Assembly: GCA_963970005.1 (NCBI GenBank) | Contig: CAXAMN010026395.1 | Coordinates: 434,582 to 498,581 of the forward strand | Origin: Durusdinium trenchii | Taxonomy: Eukaryota; Sar; Dinophyceae; Suessiales; Symbiodiniaceae | DNA length: 64,000 bases | Reading direction: 5' to 3' | In this document: piece by piece, positions 55,336 to 64,000 of the stretch | Layout of the letters: each line of letters begins with the position of its first letter | How positions within the stretch are numbered: the stretch's first letter is position 1 | Notes under the pieces: generated by a model | Database searches by the model: none | Told to the model about the DNA's origin: nothing | What the model saw: only the letters and a program-made list of their open reading frames with translations | Translations under genes and position numbers: made by a program

Positions 55336-55769
55336 ACGACCAGCTTCTTCAGTTCGTGACCCTTTATGGAGTCCCGACCAGTGACCTTTTGACAAAACTG
55401 TTGCGCCTGTTTAACAACCTCAAAACCACGGGAATCAAGTTTGGTCACAAACTGAAGATTCCAGAAAGTACCTGTTTTGGGGCTTCAAATCATGTCCCCT
55501 TGTGCATGCACGACCGAAGTCGTTGGGTCGGACGGAGCTGTCCAAAACGCTGGACCCGGTGAAGAGTATACCGATGGCACCAGGAAAGTACTTGCAACAA
55601 GCTCGGGTCAGATGCTAATATAGTGCTTTTTGTTTATAATGTGTTTGGGTTGTGGAGGGTCGTCCGGACGGAGTTCTTTGGCTTTGGAGGCGAGTGGCAC
55701 AGGGTCGTTGGTCGGGACTCCCAAGTTCGGTGGATTCTTAGGGTAGGTCAGGTCTTATTATATGTTTTC

Positions 55770-55907
55770 TACCTGGAGTCTCAGCTCGTACCCAGGAAAG
55801 CGCTTTATTTTTTAATGGTACATACTCATGATCAGTTATATACTCAGTCGTACCTGTTTTTGGCTGGAGTGATCGTTCCATTTTCTACGAACTGGAGACT
55901 CCAGGTA
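55770..55907. mobile_element. Family 1 reference copy with perfect 13-bp TIR
   Basis: TACCTGGAGTCTC (55,770-55,782) and GAGACTCCAGGTA (55,895-55,907) are exact inverted repeats. Inside them AGCTCGTACC and GAACGATC/TTCTACGAA blocks extend the imperfect inverted repeat. 138 bp, no coding. The right terminus TCCAG/GT has the form of a 3' splice site, and a G before the left terminus would create a GT donor. Sits in the intron between karyopherin-like exons A and B. Confidence 0.85.
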
Positions 55908-56210
55908 TGGCTACCAACTGTGTGCAGTGTCGTGTGTTCATTCCCTGGTACGTCAATTTGACAGGAAGACGGGACAGTCCTTTGATCCTCGTCATGTCGT
56001 GAGCTATAACTTGGAGTGTCTGGACATCTCCAAACGGCAGACACTTGCGTCGTTGGAAGAGCGAAACACCTGAATGGTCCAGTACGTGGTTTCTCCAGGG
56101 ATCTCCAGGGTCATCTCTCATGTTCAGGTGTACGAGAGATGGCCGCGCGGGGACATGCATGTGGTCTACGGACTAGCGGTCGAGGCGACCGCGAAGCTCG
56201 CTTTTGCCAG

Positions 56211-56257
56211 GCGCCCTGGAGGTGTGCGTTCAGCTCTTGCAGAGCACCGTGCCCGAG
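56211..56257 (+). CDS. Karyopherin-like exon B
   Basis: After CTTTTGCCAG it reads ALEVCVQLLQSTVPE. The AW(E)VC..LL helix is characteristic of IPO13/TNPO3-like karyopherins (Trp replaced by Leu here). The 3' end is inferred: a GA donor at 56,258 (GAG|GAGTGG) lets exon C follow as PEVQFFGA with the family spacing. A GT donor at 56,293 is the alternative (continuing EWNGKSGVGHMR). Acceptor and the donor of exon A share the repeat CAGGCGC. Confidence 0.6.
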
Positions 56258-56578
56258 GAGTGGAACGGGAAGAGCGGTGTCGGACACATGCGGTATGGGT
56301 GACCATGGACCACGGATTTCAGGTGGTGGGAGGGAAGGGAAGATATACATGAAAATACACATAGTCAGGTCTCTGTCGAAAAACCACCCGAACTCCCTGG
56401 TGCTGGTATTATAGGTTCTTACTTCTTTCCCCACCTGTTTGAACCTCGTGTTGCATCTGAACACACCATGTCATTTACACAAGCTCCCAGGTATGAAGGA
56501 TCAGTTTTTTGGAAAGCTCCCGTGTGGGCCGGATCGGATCAGTTCTTCGCCTGCCGTGTGGGTCAGCCGCGCGGCCAG

Positions 56579-56620
56579 GTGCAGTTCTTCGGCGCGGCCA
56601 GCATCGCCAAGATCGTCAAC
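56579..56620 (+). CDS. Karyopherin-like exon C
   Basis: Codes VQFFGAASIAKIVN between GCGGCCAG and AAC(G)|GTACTC. VQ.FGA..L..KI is the most conserved N-terminal signature of IPO13/TNPO3-type transport receptors, which carry cargo between nucleus and cytoplasm in a Ran-dependent cycle. GC-rich sequence extends upstream to about 56,540 (FACRVGQPRGQ), so a longer exon is possible. Confidence 0.65.
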
Positions 56621-57356
56621 GGTACTCAGGCGCGCATGCGCGCGTGCGCGAGAGAGAAGCGGGGTACTGGTAGGCCGAAGAATCGCCTGTTTGCAGGTCA
56701 TGAAGGGCGTTGCATGGTCCTGACAGGTTGACAGGCATGTCAGGTTCTGGGGGGTGAAACGTAGGTACCTACGGCCATGATGGGACATCGGAAGAAGTAA
56801 ATAAACATCGGTAGTTTCCAGGCGCCCACTATTGATTATACAGTATACCTAGATCTTCAGTCCGGCACTTTTACAGGGTCCGGCGCCGGACTTCCAACTC
56901 CGGCGTTTTTCTGGATTTGGTCCGGCACTTTTTCCAAGTCACTTTATGTGGGTTCTCAAGGCTTTGCATTCTTTGTGGTTTGCATTTCTTTGAAGGTAAA
57001 CCCACTACTGATGCAATGATTTTGTTTGCAATGTGTGCTCGTTTGCCTGTTCCGCTGTTTTCTCATTCCACCTGCTTCAGCATGGTTCACACTGGATCAA
57101 TCAGATCCGTTTAGGTGATCTTCTAAATGAAGTCGGATGAAGCCGGTACTGTACAGTGCGATGCACCTATTGAAAGATCCACGTGGGCGTACCTAAGCTG
57201 AAAGAGCATAGGCATAGGCAAAAATGTACTCCCACTGTTTCAGGATGTCAGTTCTAGCTGCGCAGGTTTGCAGAGCCTGCCGGACAAGTTTTGGGCTGTG
57301 GAACATGTGTTGTTCAGAATCTCAATGTTGTGCAGAGAGTTGTCAAAAACTGGCAC

Positions 57357-57440
57357 GTCGCAACTCCGGCGTAATTCCCGTAATTCCGGCGTAATTTCCA
57401 GCAACTCCGGCGTAATTTCCCGTAACTCCGACGTATTTTT
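57357..57440. repeat. CTCCGGCGTAATT tandem repeat
   Basis: Four units of about 18 nt (AACTCCGGCGTAATTTCCCGT). Related TCCGGC-rich clusters at 56,868-56,930 and 57,861-57,945 flank a small open frame. Motif GCGTA/CCGTA recalls the blocks around units A and B. Confidence 0.85.
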
Positions 57441-57502
57441 GTTGGACTGAGTCTTCTGCGGGCTTTGACTTTCAAAAATTTTTCAAATAAGAGTTTTGAC
57501 AG

Positions 57503-57740
57503 GAACCATGAGTTTTGCTACTTTTTTGGGGGGCCGTCCTGAGGCAAGCTTTATAGAAACATTAAGAAGCATAAGAATCATGGAGAGCAACCCACTTTGG
57601 AAAAAACACTTTAGAGACACGGTTGCAGAGAAAGATGAGTTCATTGCCACATGCTCCTTGGTTTCTTCTTGGAAGTCTTTGCTTGGGCACAAGTTGCTTA
57701 TATTTTGTGATGGTTCTGCTCTTAGGCCATTCGGAAGATG
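57503..57740 (+). CDS. Orphan open frame between CCGGC blocks
   Basis: After TTTTGACAG it reads MSFATFLGGRPEASFIETLR, then SNPLWKKHFRDTVAEKDEFI, ATCSLVSSWKSLLGHKLLIF and CDGSALRPF. Codon use and helix pattern look protein-like and resemble the style of units A and B more than that of the GC-rich karyopherin exons that surround it. It may be a fragment of another element nested in the karyopherin-like gene. Boundaries beyond the ATG and 57,740 are uncertain. Confidence 0.4.
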
Positions 57741-58406
57741 GGCGAGGGCAATGGGAACGGGAAGGTTCGAGTGTGCTCCACAAAAACGACTCGCGGCGCA
57801 AAGGCAATTTCCTTGTGTATGATCCAACCTTTTATCATCTCTGTTTTTCAGAATCTTGGATCCGGATGTTTTTTCAGGTCTCCGGCGGTTTTTTTCGGAA
57901 TCCGGCGGAAAATTTTGCCGGATTGAGGTCCGGCACTTTTTTCCGCCCAAAGGAGGATCCAGGTATATATATATATATATTTAATATTATATATATATAT
58001 ATTATATTCAAATCTGTATACTTAAGTGAGTGGATCATGGCACGGGCACCCCAGTGCACTGTCAGCAGGTACTTCTTTGGAACTGCAGGTAGATGTGTCA
58101 TGGATTTTCAGAGAGCTTCACATCTACACGCGTCCGTGTGACACGTTACGTTGGAGGGTCGAGGAGATGTGAGAATCTGGATTAATATCACCGAAAATTC
58201 ACTTCCCAGCAGTCACAAGACGGGGTGCGATCCATGGAGGTTAGGTGTGCCCATTATCCACTCACTTGGGGACCAAACACCACCCCGACATGTGACTCCT
58301 GGTCTAACAACCTTTTGCAACTTTTAAGATGAAGGGGACACCTGGGCGATCCTGGGCGATCCTGGGACACGGACCAGTCTCAGAAGTTGACGTTGACATT
58401 TTGACT

Positions 58407-58519
58407 GGTACCCAGACACGACCCATGGGACTGCCATATTATTTTTACATTGACCCCAGGTCAACCACCCCTGGCCTGATCGGCAGTCCTATGCCAGTCC
58501 CATGGGTCGTGTCTGGGGT
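58407..58519. mobile_element. Hairpin mini-element, ACACGACCCATGGGACTG
   Basis: 27-nt left arm (58,407-58,433) and right arm (58,495-58,519) are inverted repeats with a single gap. The centre has GACCCCAGGTCAACCACCCC. A related but unpaired block (CCCCAGGTCAACC..CAGTCCCATGG) lies at 50,316-50,362. Confidence 0.75.
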
Positions 58520-58573
58520 ATCAAGTGCTATTCATTGACCACAACACTGCGTGGATGCCTGTCGTGTGCGCAG

Positions 58574-58609
58574 GACCGCCGAGCGGATGCGAACTGGCTG
58601 CTGCAGCAG
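58574..58609 (+). CDS. Possible karyopherin-like mini-exon
   Basis: DRRADANWLLQQ between GTGCGCAG and CAGCAG|GCAGAT (GC donor). GC-rich. It lies between exons C and E, where the family has a W..L...... segment, but the match is weak and the frame relation is not proven. Confidence 0.25.
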
Positions 58610-60014
58610 GCAGATGGGGGGCCCCGGGTCCCATTTCCAGAGATTCCAGTGTGTGTGTGTGTGTGATTTTTACATATCCCTACAAGTCAAAGACCTCATT
58701 TTGCTGGAGATGGTAATACAAAACCAATACTTAAGGAGGCAAAAGACCAGGTTTTACAGGATCAGATTGGACTTGCAGGGTTTTTTTTTGTGCAGGCGGT
58801 GAAAGGTCTCCAAGCATCTCAGAAAAAAAAAGATTGGTAACCTGGTGCAACGATCGAGTATGATCTCTACCTGTCTTTGGAGGGTTCAGGTATGGGCTGA
58901 ACAAGCGCAGGTCTGATCCACATCATTTGGACAATCAGATGAACAAGTTAAGCCATCTATATAAAACAATAATGTAAAGTTGTTCAAGTTAAACTAAACC
59001 ATCTACAGTATATAAAACATAATGTAAGTTGTTCACGTGTAAAATTCAGCCATTTGATCAGCCAAACAAGTTCATATAGACATGCATATCTCCCCAACAC
59101 TGGGGAAGTTCATATAGACATGAAATTATCCACCCCAATGGCCTAGTCAATGATGCCAGTCACATGGAGTAGTACTGTAGCGGGTTTTAGCAAATACGTG
59201 AAGTGTTGCTCACAATCATGGCTAGGTGGATGGTATAGACCAAGAAAGGAAGACCATGAAATCCAAAGACCAAACAGGTGGTGTTCCACTTCCAGGATGT
59301 CCAGGAAGTGTACGTCTTGTACTTCCGGCGACCAGTGAGCTCAGATTCTTGTTCCCGTTTTCGCCTTGATACTCACTACCTGGAGTCGACCAGTTCGTAC
59401 CTCAGAGTCAAAGGGTGATCAAGGTAGATCCACAGTGCAGGTATATAGTGTATATAGGGATGTGCAGGGTAGGCCATTGGAGACCCCAAAGGAAGGTGCT
59501 GGCACAGTTGTACATGCATGCGTATTAGGACACTATCAGGTGGGGGGCCATCAGAAGTAGGTTGGAGGCCATCGCTACGAACGAATTCCAGAAGCTATTA
59601 CCAGCACCTTCATGTCGGGGTCACCTGGCTGGAAGCCCCTATACTACCTAGGGTTGATCATGTTCCATTTTCGCTACGAACGGTCGGTCGGGTCCGACCA
59701 GAAAAACGTGCTTCACGCAACCGCTCGATTGAATGTCACAAAGGTGCTATGGCACACGGTTGCCCACGGTCGATGGAAATTGAGCTGTTCTTGTGGTGAG
59801 CTGAAACTACCTGTGGAAACTTACCTGTTCAAATAGGACCAGCTATCACAGAAACGACCTGTGGCTGTTCTTGACTGACTGTTCAGTATCCAAATCAAGT
59901 TCTGAATGGGAGAGGAGGACAGCAATAACCTGGAGGCCAGCAGCCACAGACTGGATGGCAAGATCTAAATCCTCAGGCAAATGTGACAATCAAACTGGTC
60001 CGTCTTGTGACCAG

Positions 60015-60122
60015 GCGGCGCCCCTGAGTCCCCCTGCACGGCGGCAACTCTGCGCTGCAGCAGCGCGGGTGGGCGCGGGGCCGGCAGATGCGGAGCCGTG
60101 GCTCACTGAGGGAACGTGGCAG
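60015..60122 (+). CDS. Karyopherin-like exon E
   Basis: 108 nt between TGTGACCAG and TGGCAG|GTGCTT, phase 0 on both sides: AAPLSPPARRQLCAAAARVG, then AGPADAEPWLTEGTWQ. IPO13-type karyopherins have, after the KI signature, a segment V..QLC.ALA.LA....W, which RRQLCAAAARVG....EPWL fits in order and spacing. Very GC-rich against its flanks, with excellent splice sites, which makes this one of the most secure exons of the gene. Confidence 0.6.
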
Positions 60123-61380
60123 GTGCTTACCCCCCCTTCCTTGCCGGACAGGAGTCAGGTGGAGTGGGTGAGTTGAAGAAGTGTTGTCCAACGAACGGTG
60201 CCACCTTTTTAGGCGGGAGCAGGAGCAGAGGGAGCTTTTGAGGCCGGAGTCATTTGGGTGAACTATATAGGGGTTGGTGGGCGTGATCGGAGAGGGTTTG
60301 GTAAGCCGAAAGTGTTTTTTCGGAGTTTGAAAACTTGTTGATTGAATTCTGCCTGAAGTCGACCGTTCGTGCCTCGGAAAATGGGCACTTGAAGTCGGGT
60401 CCAGGTAGATGGCGAGGACTTGAGCGCGTTGACCGCAACTCCGACCTCAGATGGCCCAGAAGAAACTGATGAAATGCATGTGTGTGACATCATGTGTTTT
60501 CACCACCTGGTCACTGCCAAATGGACTCTTCCAGTAAGTGGTGCAAGCCGGAAACTTAAACAACAAAAAACCGATCTTGGAGGGTGCAATGCTCTCTCCT
60601 TGCCACGCCATGGCTCTTCAAGAATGTGCTTTGCTCCAAGGCGTTGCAGCGGCCAAAGGGTATATAAGCTGAAGAATGATTTCAGGATTCAAGCAGCTAA
60701 CCTTGCAACTGGTCCTTTTTGAGGGGACACAAAAAGTTCAAAAGTTCTTCAATTGAGACAGGTAAAGAGCACCCAAGCACATACACCCTCCATGAAAATA
60801 CCTTGCGTTCGACAAGTTTGAAGGATGTTTTATGGGTCCCCCCGCCAGTTTGGGTCCAGCAGATGCCAGGGTCTCCAGGCACACCCATACAATACACCTG
60901 GATCTTCTAATTTCCAGGAATCCACGATTGGAGACTCATTTTATGTAGGCTTGCAGAGTCAAATAGTCTCACCACCTTCAAGAAGTGTATGTGGATCCCA
61001 AACACATGTGCAACTGTTCTCCTTTTTGTGCTGGTTGAAAAAGCGGACTCCCCCGCCTCATTGAGTTCTACACCCTCCCAACACCGTGCACGCCTCCAGG
61101 CTCTCAGCCAAGACTGTGGAGCGTCTCCTGCATCTTCCCCGCTGGGCATCAAGGAGTGAAGTAAAAAGGGCTGTGGCATCTCGTCAGCAGAGGTTTCATT
61201 GGGATTCATTGCGTTTGTTCTTTATTTTTCCGCGGGTTGTCATTCGTAGTTTGCGGAACATGGGTACAAATTGGGTGTGCCATTGGTCCATTATAGTCAT
61301 GTCTCCCCAATGGACCAATGCATTCACCATGGTAGGTAATTATAGGTGCTGTTTTTGCTTGTCCCATTTTCTGGGTTAAG

Positions 61381-61514
61381 AACGTCCAGGTTCCTACCGA
61401 CCAGGACGGCTTTGTCGCATTGTACAGCTGTTTGAAAGGACGCGCAGCAGAGGTTTCGCTTCCTGAACGTTTAGGAGTCTATGAAGGCGCCTTTCCCCCA
61501 TCGGATCTCTTTAG
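61381..61514 (+). CDS. Orphan exon, unknown protein
   Basis: Open from TGGGTTAAG|AAC to TTTAG|GTCTTG: NVQVPTDQDGFVALYSCLKG, then RAAEVSLPERLGVYEGAFPP and SDLF. Protein-like composition and splice sites at both ends, but no family recognised and no fit to karyopherins. It may belong to a nested element, like the frame at 57.5 kb. The open frames just downstream on both strands (61,511-62,254) look like chance. Confidence 0.35.
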
Positions 61515-63041
61515 GTCTTGGCTCCCCGTGACAAGGAGAGGCAAAGGATGCTACTAGGAGCATTTCGGGCATCACGACTCGAACAGAACAAGAAGCTACA
61601 AACGGGGCTGGCCGTATGGATCCATGGAGCAACGGATGAAGGACTCACGGAGCAAGCGGTTCGCCGCCGGACCGACGGTTTCGTCGGTGACGACGTGATC
61701 GTTTGGTGCACCGGTGACGACGCTGGTCCGACCGTGAGGATCCCAAGATGGGTTCGGTTCGAGCTATGCTTGGCTTGGCGAACAAAAGGGCATGGACCAT
61801 GGACCATGGACCTGTCTCTGGAGATCAGCACACACGTTATGACCATCCTACAGGACGTCCCAAGGCAAGATCCTTTAACATCCGTCAGGACCGTATTGTC
61901 ACCTAAGAAGATCATCCGGAATTGGAGAGAGTGGCTCAACCTTGGCACAAAGAGACAATAAATGTGTATTTGCCCATGAGTTGGGGCCGTTGAAAAGGTG
62001 TCAATGTAGGCTCGGCTATAGGATCTTCCAACTGTGCAAGAAGTTTTGCCATTTGGCTGATTTTTGTTGATGAAAAGGCAGAAAATCTGCTCGGTTGGAA
62101 GATCCAGTTGTATATTCCAGTCCCATGGAGTGTTTGGGTTGTGGGCGGTTTCCTTGGACGACCACTCTTGATCTCCAAGAGAAAAACCTCTGGCGCAGCG
62201 CACGGCGGCTTCGAAGCCGAACGTCCCAAGGATGAGGAGCTGGCCAACTTGCAAGAGCTGCCTTCCTTGACGCTGAGATTACAAAGCGGGACACGTGGGA
62301 ATCGGGTTCTCAGGTGGTTCCCCATTGCTCATTCAGAGGGTGGTGCAGGCGGCGGCTTGGCGAGTTGAAAGGTATTCATAATGGACCTTCGCACTTGCAT
62401 AGCAACCCAATTGAGAGAGTTGGACAGATGATGCTCGGTGCGTCCTGGTGCAACATCAGATTAGAGGGTATCAAACCAAAAAGTCGTCGTCATTAGTGTG
62501 ACTCAAGACTGGGTTCTTCATGTATATTCCCCAGAAAAGCGCCGATTAAGGAGTGTCAGGTTAGAGAACATGCTCAGCACACGAGGTGCTACGTTTGAGT
62601 GAGAGAGAGAGAGTATATATTCAGCGTGTTCATCACTGGACCCTCCAATTGTATCCCGAACGTGAGACATGACTCGAAGCAACTCCAACGGCAGCGAAGG
62701 ATATATCTCCTTCGGTCTGCAGATGGGGCGGTCCGGTCCGGTGCAGCTAAGTTCCAAGAGCTGGATCCATGATCCAGGAAAACCCTCGTTTGGGATGAAC
62801 AAATGGAAAGCCATGATTGAGCATGTATATTATAAGTTGAAACAGGGAGACCCACCTTAAAGATCTCCCCTGCACGAAGAGAAATAGACTTCAAGCTCAT
62901 TGATTAGGGGGATCTCCCTATTCCAATAAGCACCCAGGTACTGAAAGCTGGAAATCATTCCAAGACCCCACGTTTCTTGCAAGACTCCCAATTACCCCCA
63001 AAACACTGAGGACCAGCCGTACCTTGAGTTGGCTGTCCCAG

Positions 63042-63092
63042 CACCAGCGAGATGATTTGATCCACGGCATCCTGGAGCTGCTGACTCTCGGC
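63042..63092 (+). CDS. Possible karyopherin-like exon F
   Basis: Reads HQRDDLIHGILELLTLG. In IPO13/TNPO3 the repeat after the W segment reads ..LLELLTVLPEE, so LIHGILELLTL could be the same helix and is in the right order after exon E. The acceptor is CCCAG at 63,041 or CCAG at 63,047; the donor is unresolved. The opposite strand also reads plausibly (QQLQDAVDQIISLVLGQ), so strand choice rests on context. Confidence 0.35.
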
Positions 63093-63261
63093 CGGAGCCC
63101 GCCCGCCACCGTGCCTTCGGTGGCGGTGGCGAATGGCTTTGAAGGGCAACCGTGGCTCTGGTGGACCTTCCGAAGGTGGAACAGTCGAGTTTGGCGGTTG
63201 GACTGGGCCCGCCCCTTGGAACGAAGGACAGATGAGGTCGTTCATATACCTAGACCCTCCT

Positions 63262-63735
63262 GAGGCAATAATTTTTGCCGTAGGCTGTTGAGGCAAAATT
63301 TTTGCCGTAACTCATTTTTTCTGCCGTAGCTCAACCCCTGGAAAGTGAAAACACCGTCAGAGAAGTGAAATCGCCGTCACAAAAGAAGAAACGCCGTTTT
63401 GGTTGATTGATCTACCAAAGAGGATATTGTTTTGGTCCGTCCATACATTGAAATTGCCTTCTCCTTTTTCACTTGCAAGTCGAGCTCATTGTTTTCAAGC
63501 CTCATGGTAGCACTTCTCAAGATGTTGCAGCCCTTGTCTATGGTCTTGATTGACATCACGGCAGGATCTGTTCACATTTTGATCATGCAATGGCTGAAAG
63601 GATCGGCTGTGACAAGTCTTGCTGCCACCTTGAGTGTCCCTATAGACAGGGTACGGGGAACGACGCCGTAAGTAGGGGAAAATCGCCGCAAGTACGGGGA
63701 AAAACGCCGTAAGTACGGGAAAAAACGCCGTAACT
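63262..63735. repeat. GCCGTA-rich blocks at the window end
   Basis: TTTTTGCCGTA repeated at 63,270-63,330, further ACACCGTCA, TCGCCGTCA and ACGCCGTTTT units to 63,398, and AAAACGCCGTAAGTACGGGG repeats at 63,662-63,735. They surround a short open frame with hydrophobic helices (63,420-63,650). Composition and position recall the CCGTATTTT blocks that bracket units A and B. Confidence 0.6.
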
Positions 63736-63911
63736 TTAAACGCTAAATCTTCTGCAGTGCCGCGCAAAAGGTCGAGGTACTCTCGAAAACCAACGAAAAC
63801 CCGAAATGTGACACTTCCATCAGCTGCCCTTTCCACTTCACAGGACTATGCGAATTTGCTGATATAATTAGACGCCCTTTACGTTCAGTTGCCTTTCATG
63901 CAAAGCCACAA

Positions 63912-64000
63912 TGTCTTCATACTCGCCTGCACCAAAACGCAATGACTCTTCGAGGCGCCTTGATGTGTGTGGACCAAAATTGCCGTCAACTGACCGAAAC
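63912..64000 (+). CDS. Possible start of another element gene (partial)
   Basis: ATG at 63,912 in CCACAATGTCTTC context opens a frame reading MSSYSPAPKRNDSSRRLDVC, then GPKLPSTDR, still open at the window edge. It begins 180 nt after a GCCGTA block, much as unit A begins 0.8 kb after its left block. Too short for any identification. Confidence 0.35.

Noticed and set aside
61511..62254. 247-codon open frame on the minus strand
   Set aside because: Overlaps a 147-codon plus-strand frame and an orphan exon. Ser/Thr/Pro-rich antisense reading without motifs; looks like chance.
62955..63296. Minus-strand frame with QQLQDAVDQIISLVLGQ
   Set aside because: Plausible helix, but the plus strand fits karyopherin order and all other exons nearby are on the plus strand.
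1..64000. Dinoflagellate spliced leader gene or relic leader
   Set aside because: I looked for CCATTTTGGCTCAAG-like sequence and did not find it, so organism assignment does not rest on it.

Overview
The window looks like nuclear DNA of a dinoflagellate-type protist. Long open frames are almost absent. Protein-coding signal comes as short GC-rich exons (about 35-190 nt) separated by kilobases of repeat-rich DNA. Several exon pairs join in frame only if the intron starts with GC or GA instead of GT, which is a known dinoflagellate habit. Two large genes belong to a protein family I recognise, from memory, as abundant in dinoflagellate genomes. No bacterial operon, promoter/RBS, CRISPR, tRNA or rRNA signal was seen.

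Layout. 1-402 is an A/C-rich simple repeat. 403-17,840 has no supported complete gene; it holds miniature inverted-repeat elements, one 125-bp-arm inverted repeat (6,208-6,888) and a few orphan exon candidates, the best at 10,323-10,442. 17,841-31,783 is the centrepiece: two adjacent plus-strand multi-exon genes, each about 7 kb, bracketed by three CGTA-rich blocks (17.84, 24.71 and 31.72 kb). Unit A (18,737-24,367) has an acidic and Lys/Pro-rich front and a diverged DNA cytosine-5 methyltransferase-like domain spread over four exons. Unit B (about 25,074-31,512) has a coiled-coil front, a GIY-YIG-nuclease-like domain and a DDE-transposase-like C-terminal region, with two reading-frame breaks. 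I interpret the pair as a composite mobile element or its relic.

31,784-37,498 is repeat-rich and without supported genes. 37,499-48,537 holds dispersed exons of a kinesin motor domain on the plus strand: a beta-strand exon, the P-loop exon with GATGSGKT, the VEIYNDQLRDLL exon and a possible RATxxTALN exon, with microsatellites, hairpin elements and tandem repeats in the introns. 48,538-54,983 is mainly repeats. 54,984-63,092 holds dispersed exons that together resemble the N-terminal part of an importin-beta/karyopherin of the IPO13/TNPO3 type. CCGTA repeats and a start-like reading frame at the very end may mark another element.

The kinesin and karyopherin are ordinary cellular genes stretched by introns. 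The dispersed inverted-repeat families, one with a perfect 13-bp terminal inverted repeat ending in TCCAGGTA, may be part of how these introns arose. All homology statements are by eye; no search was run.
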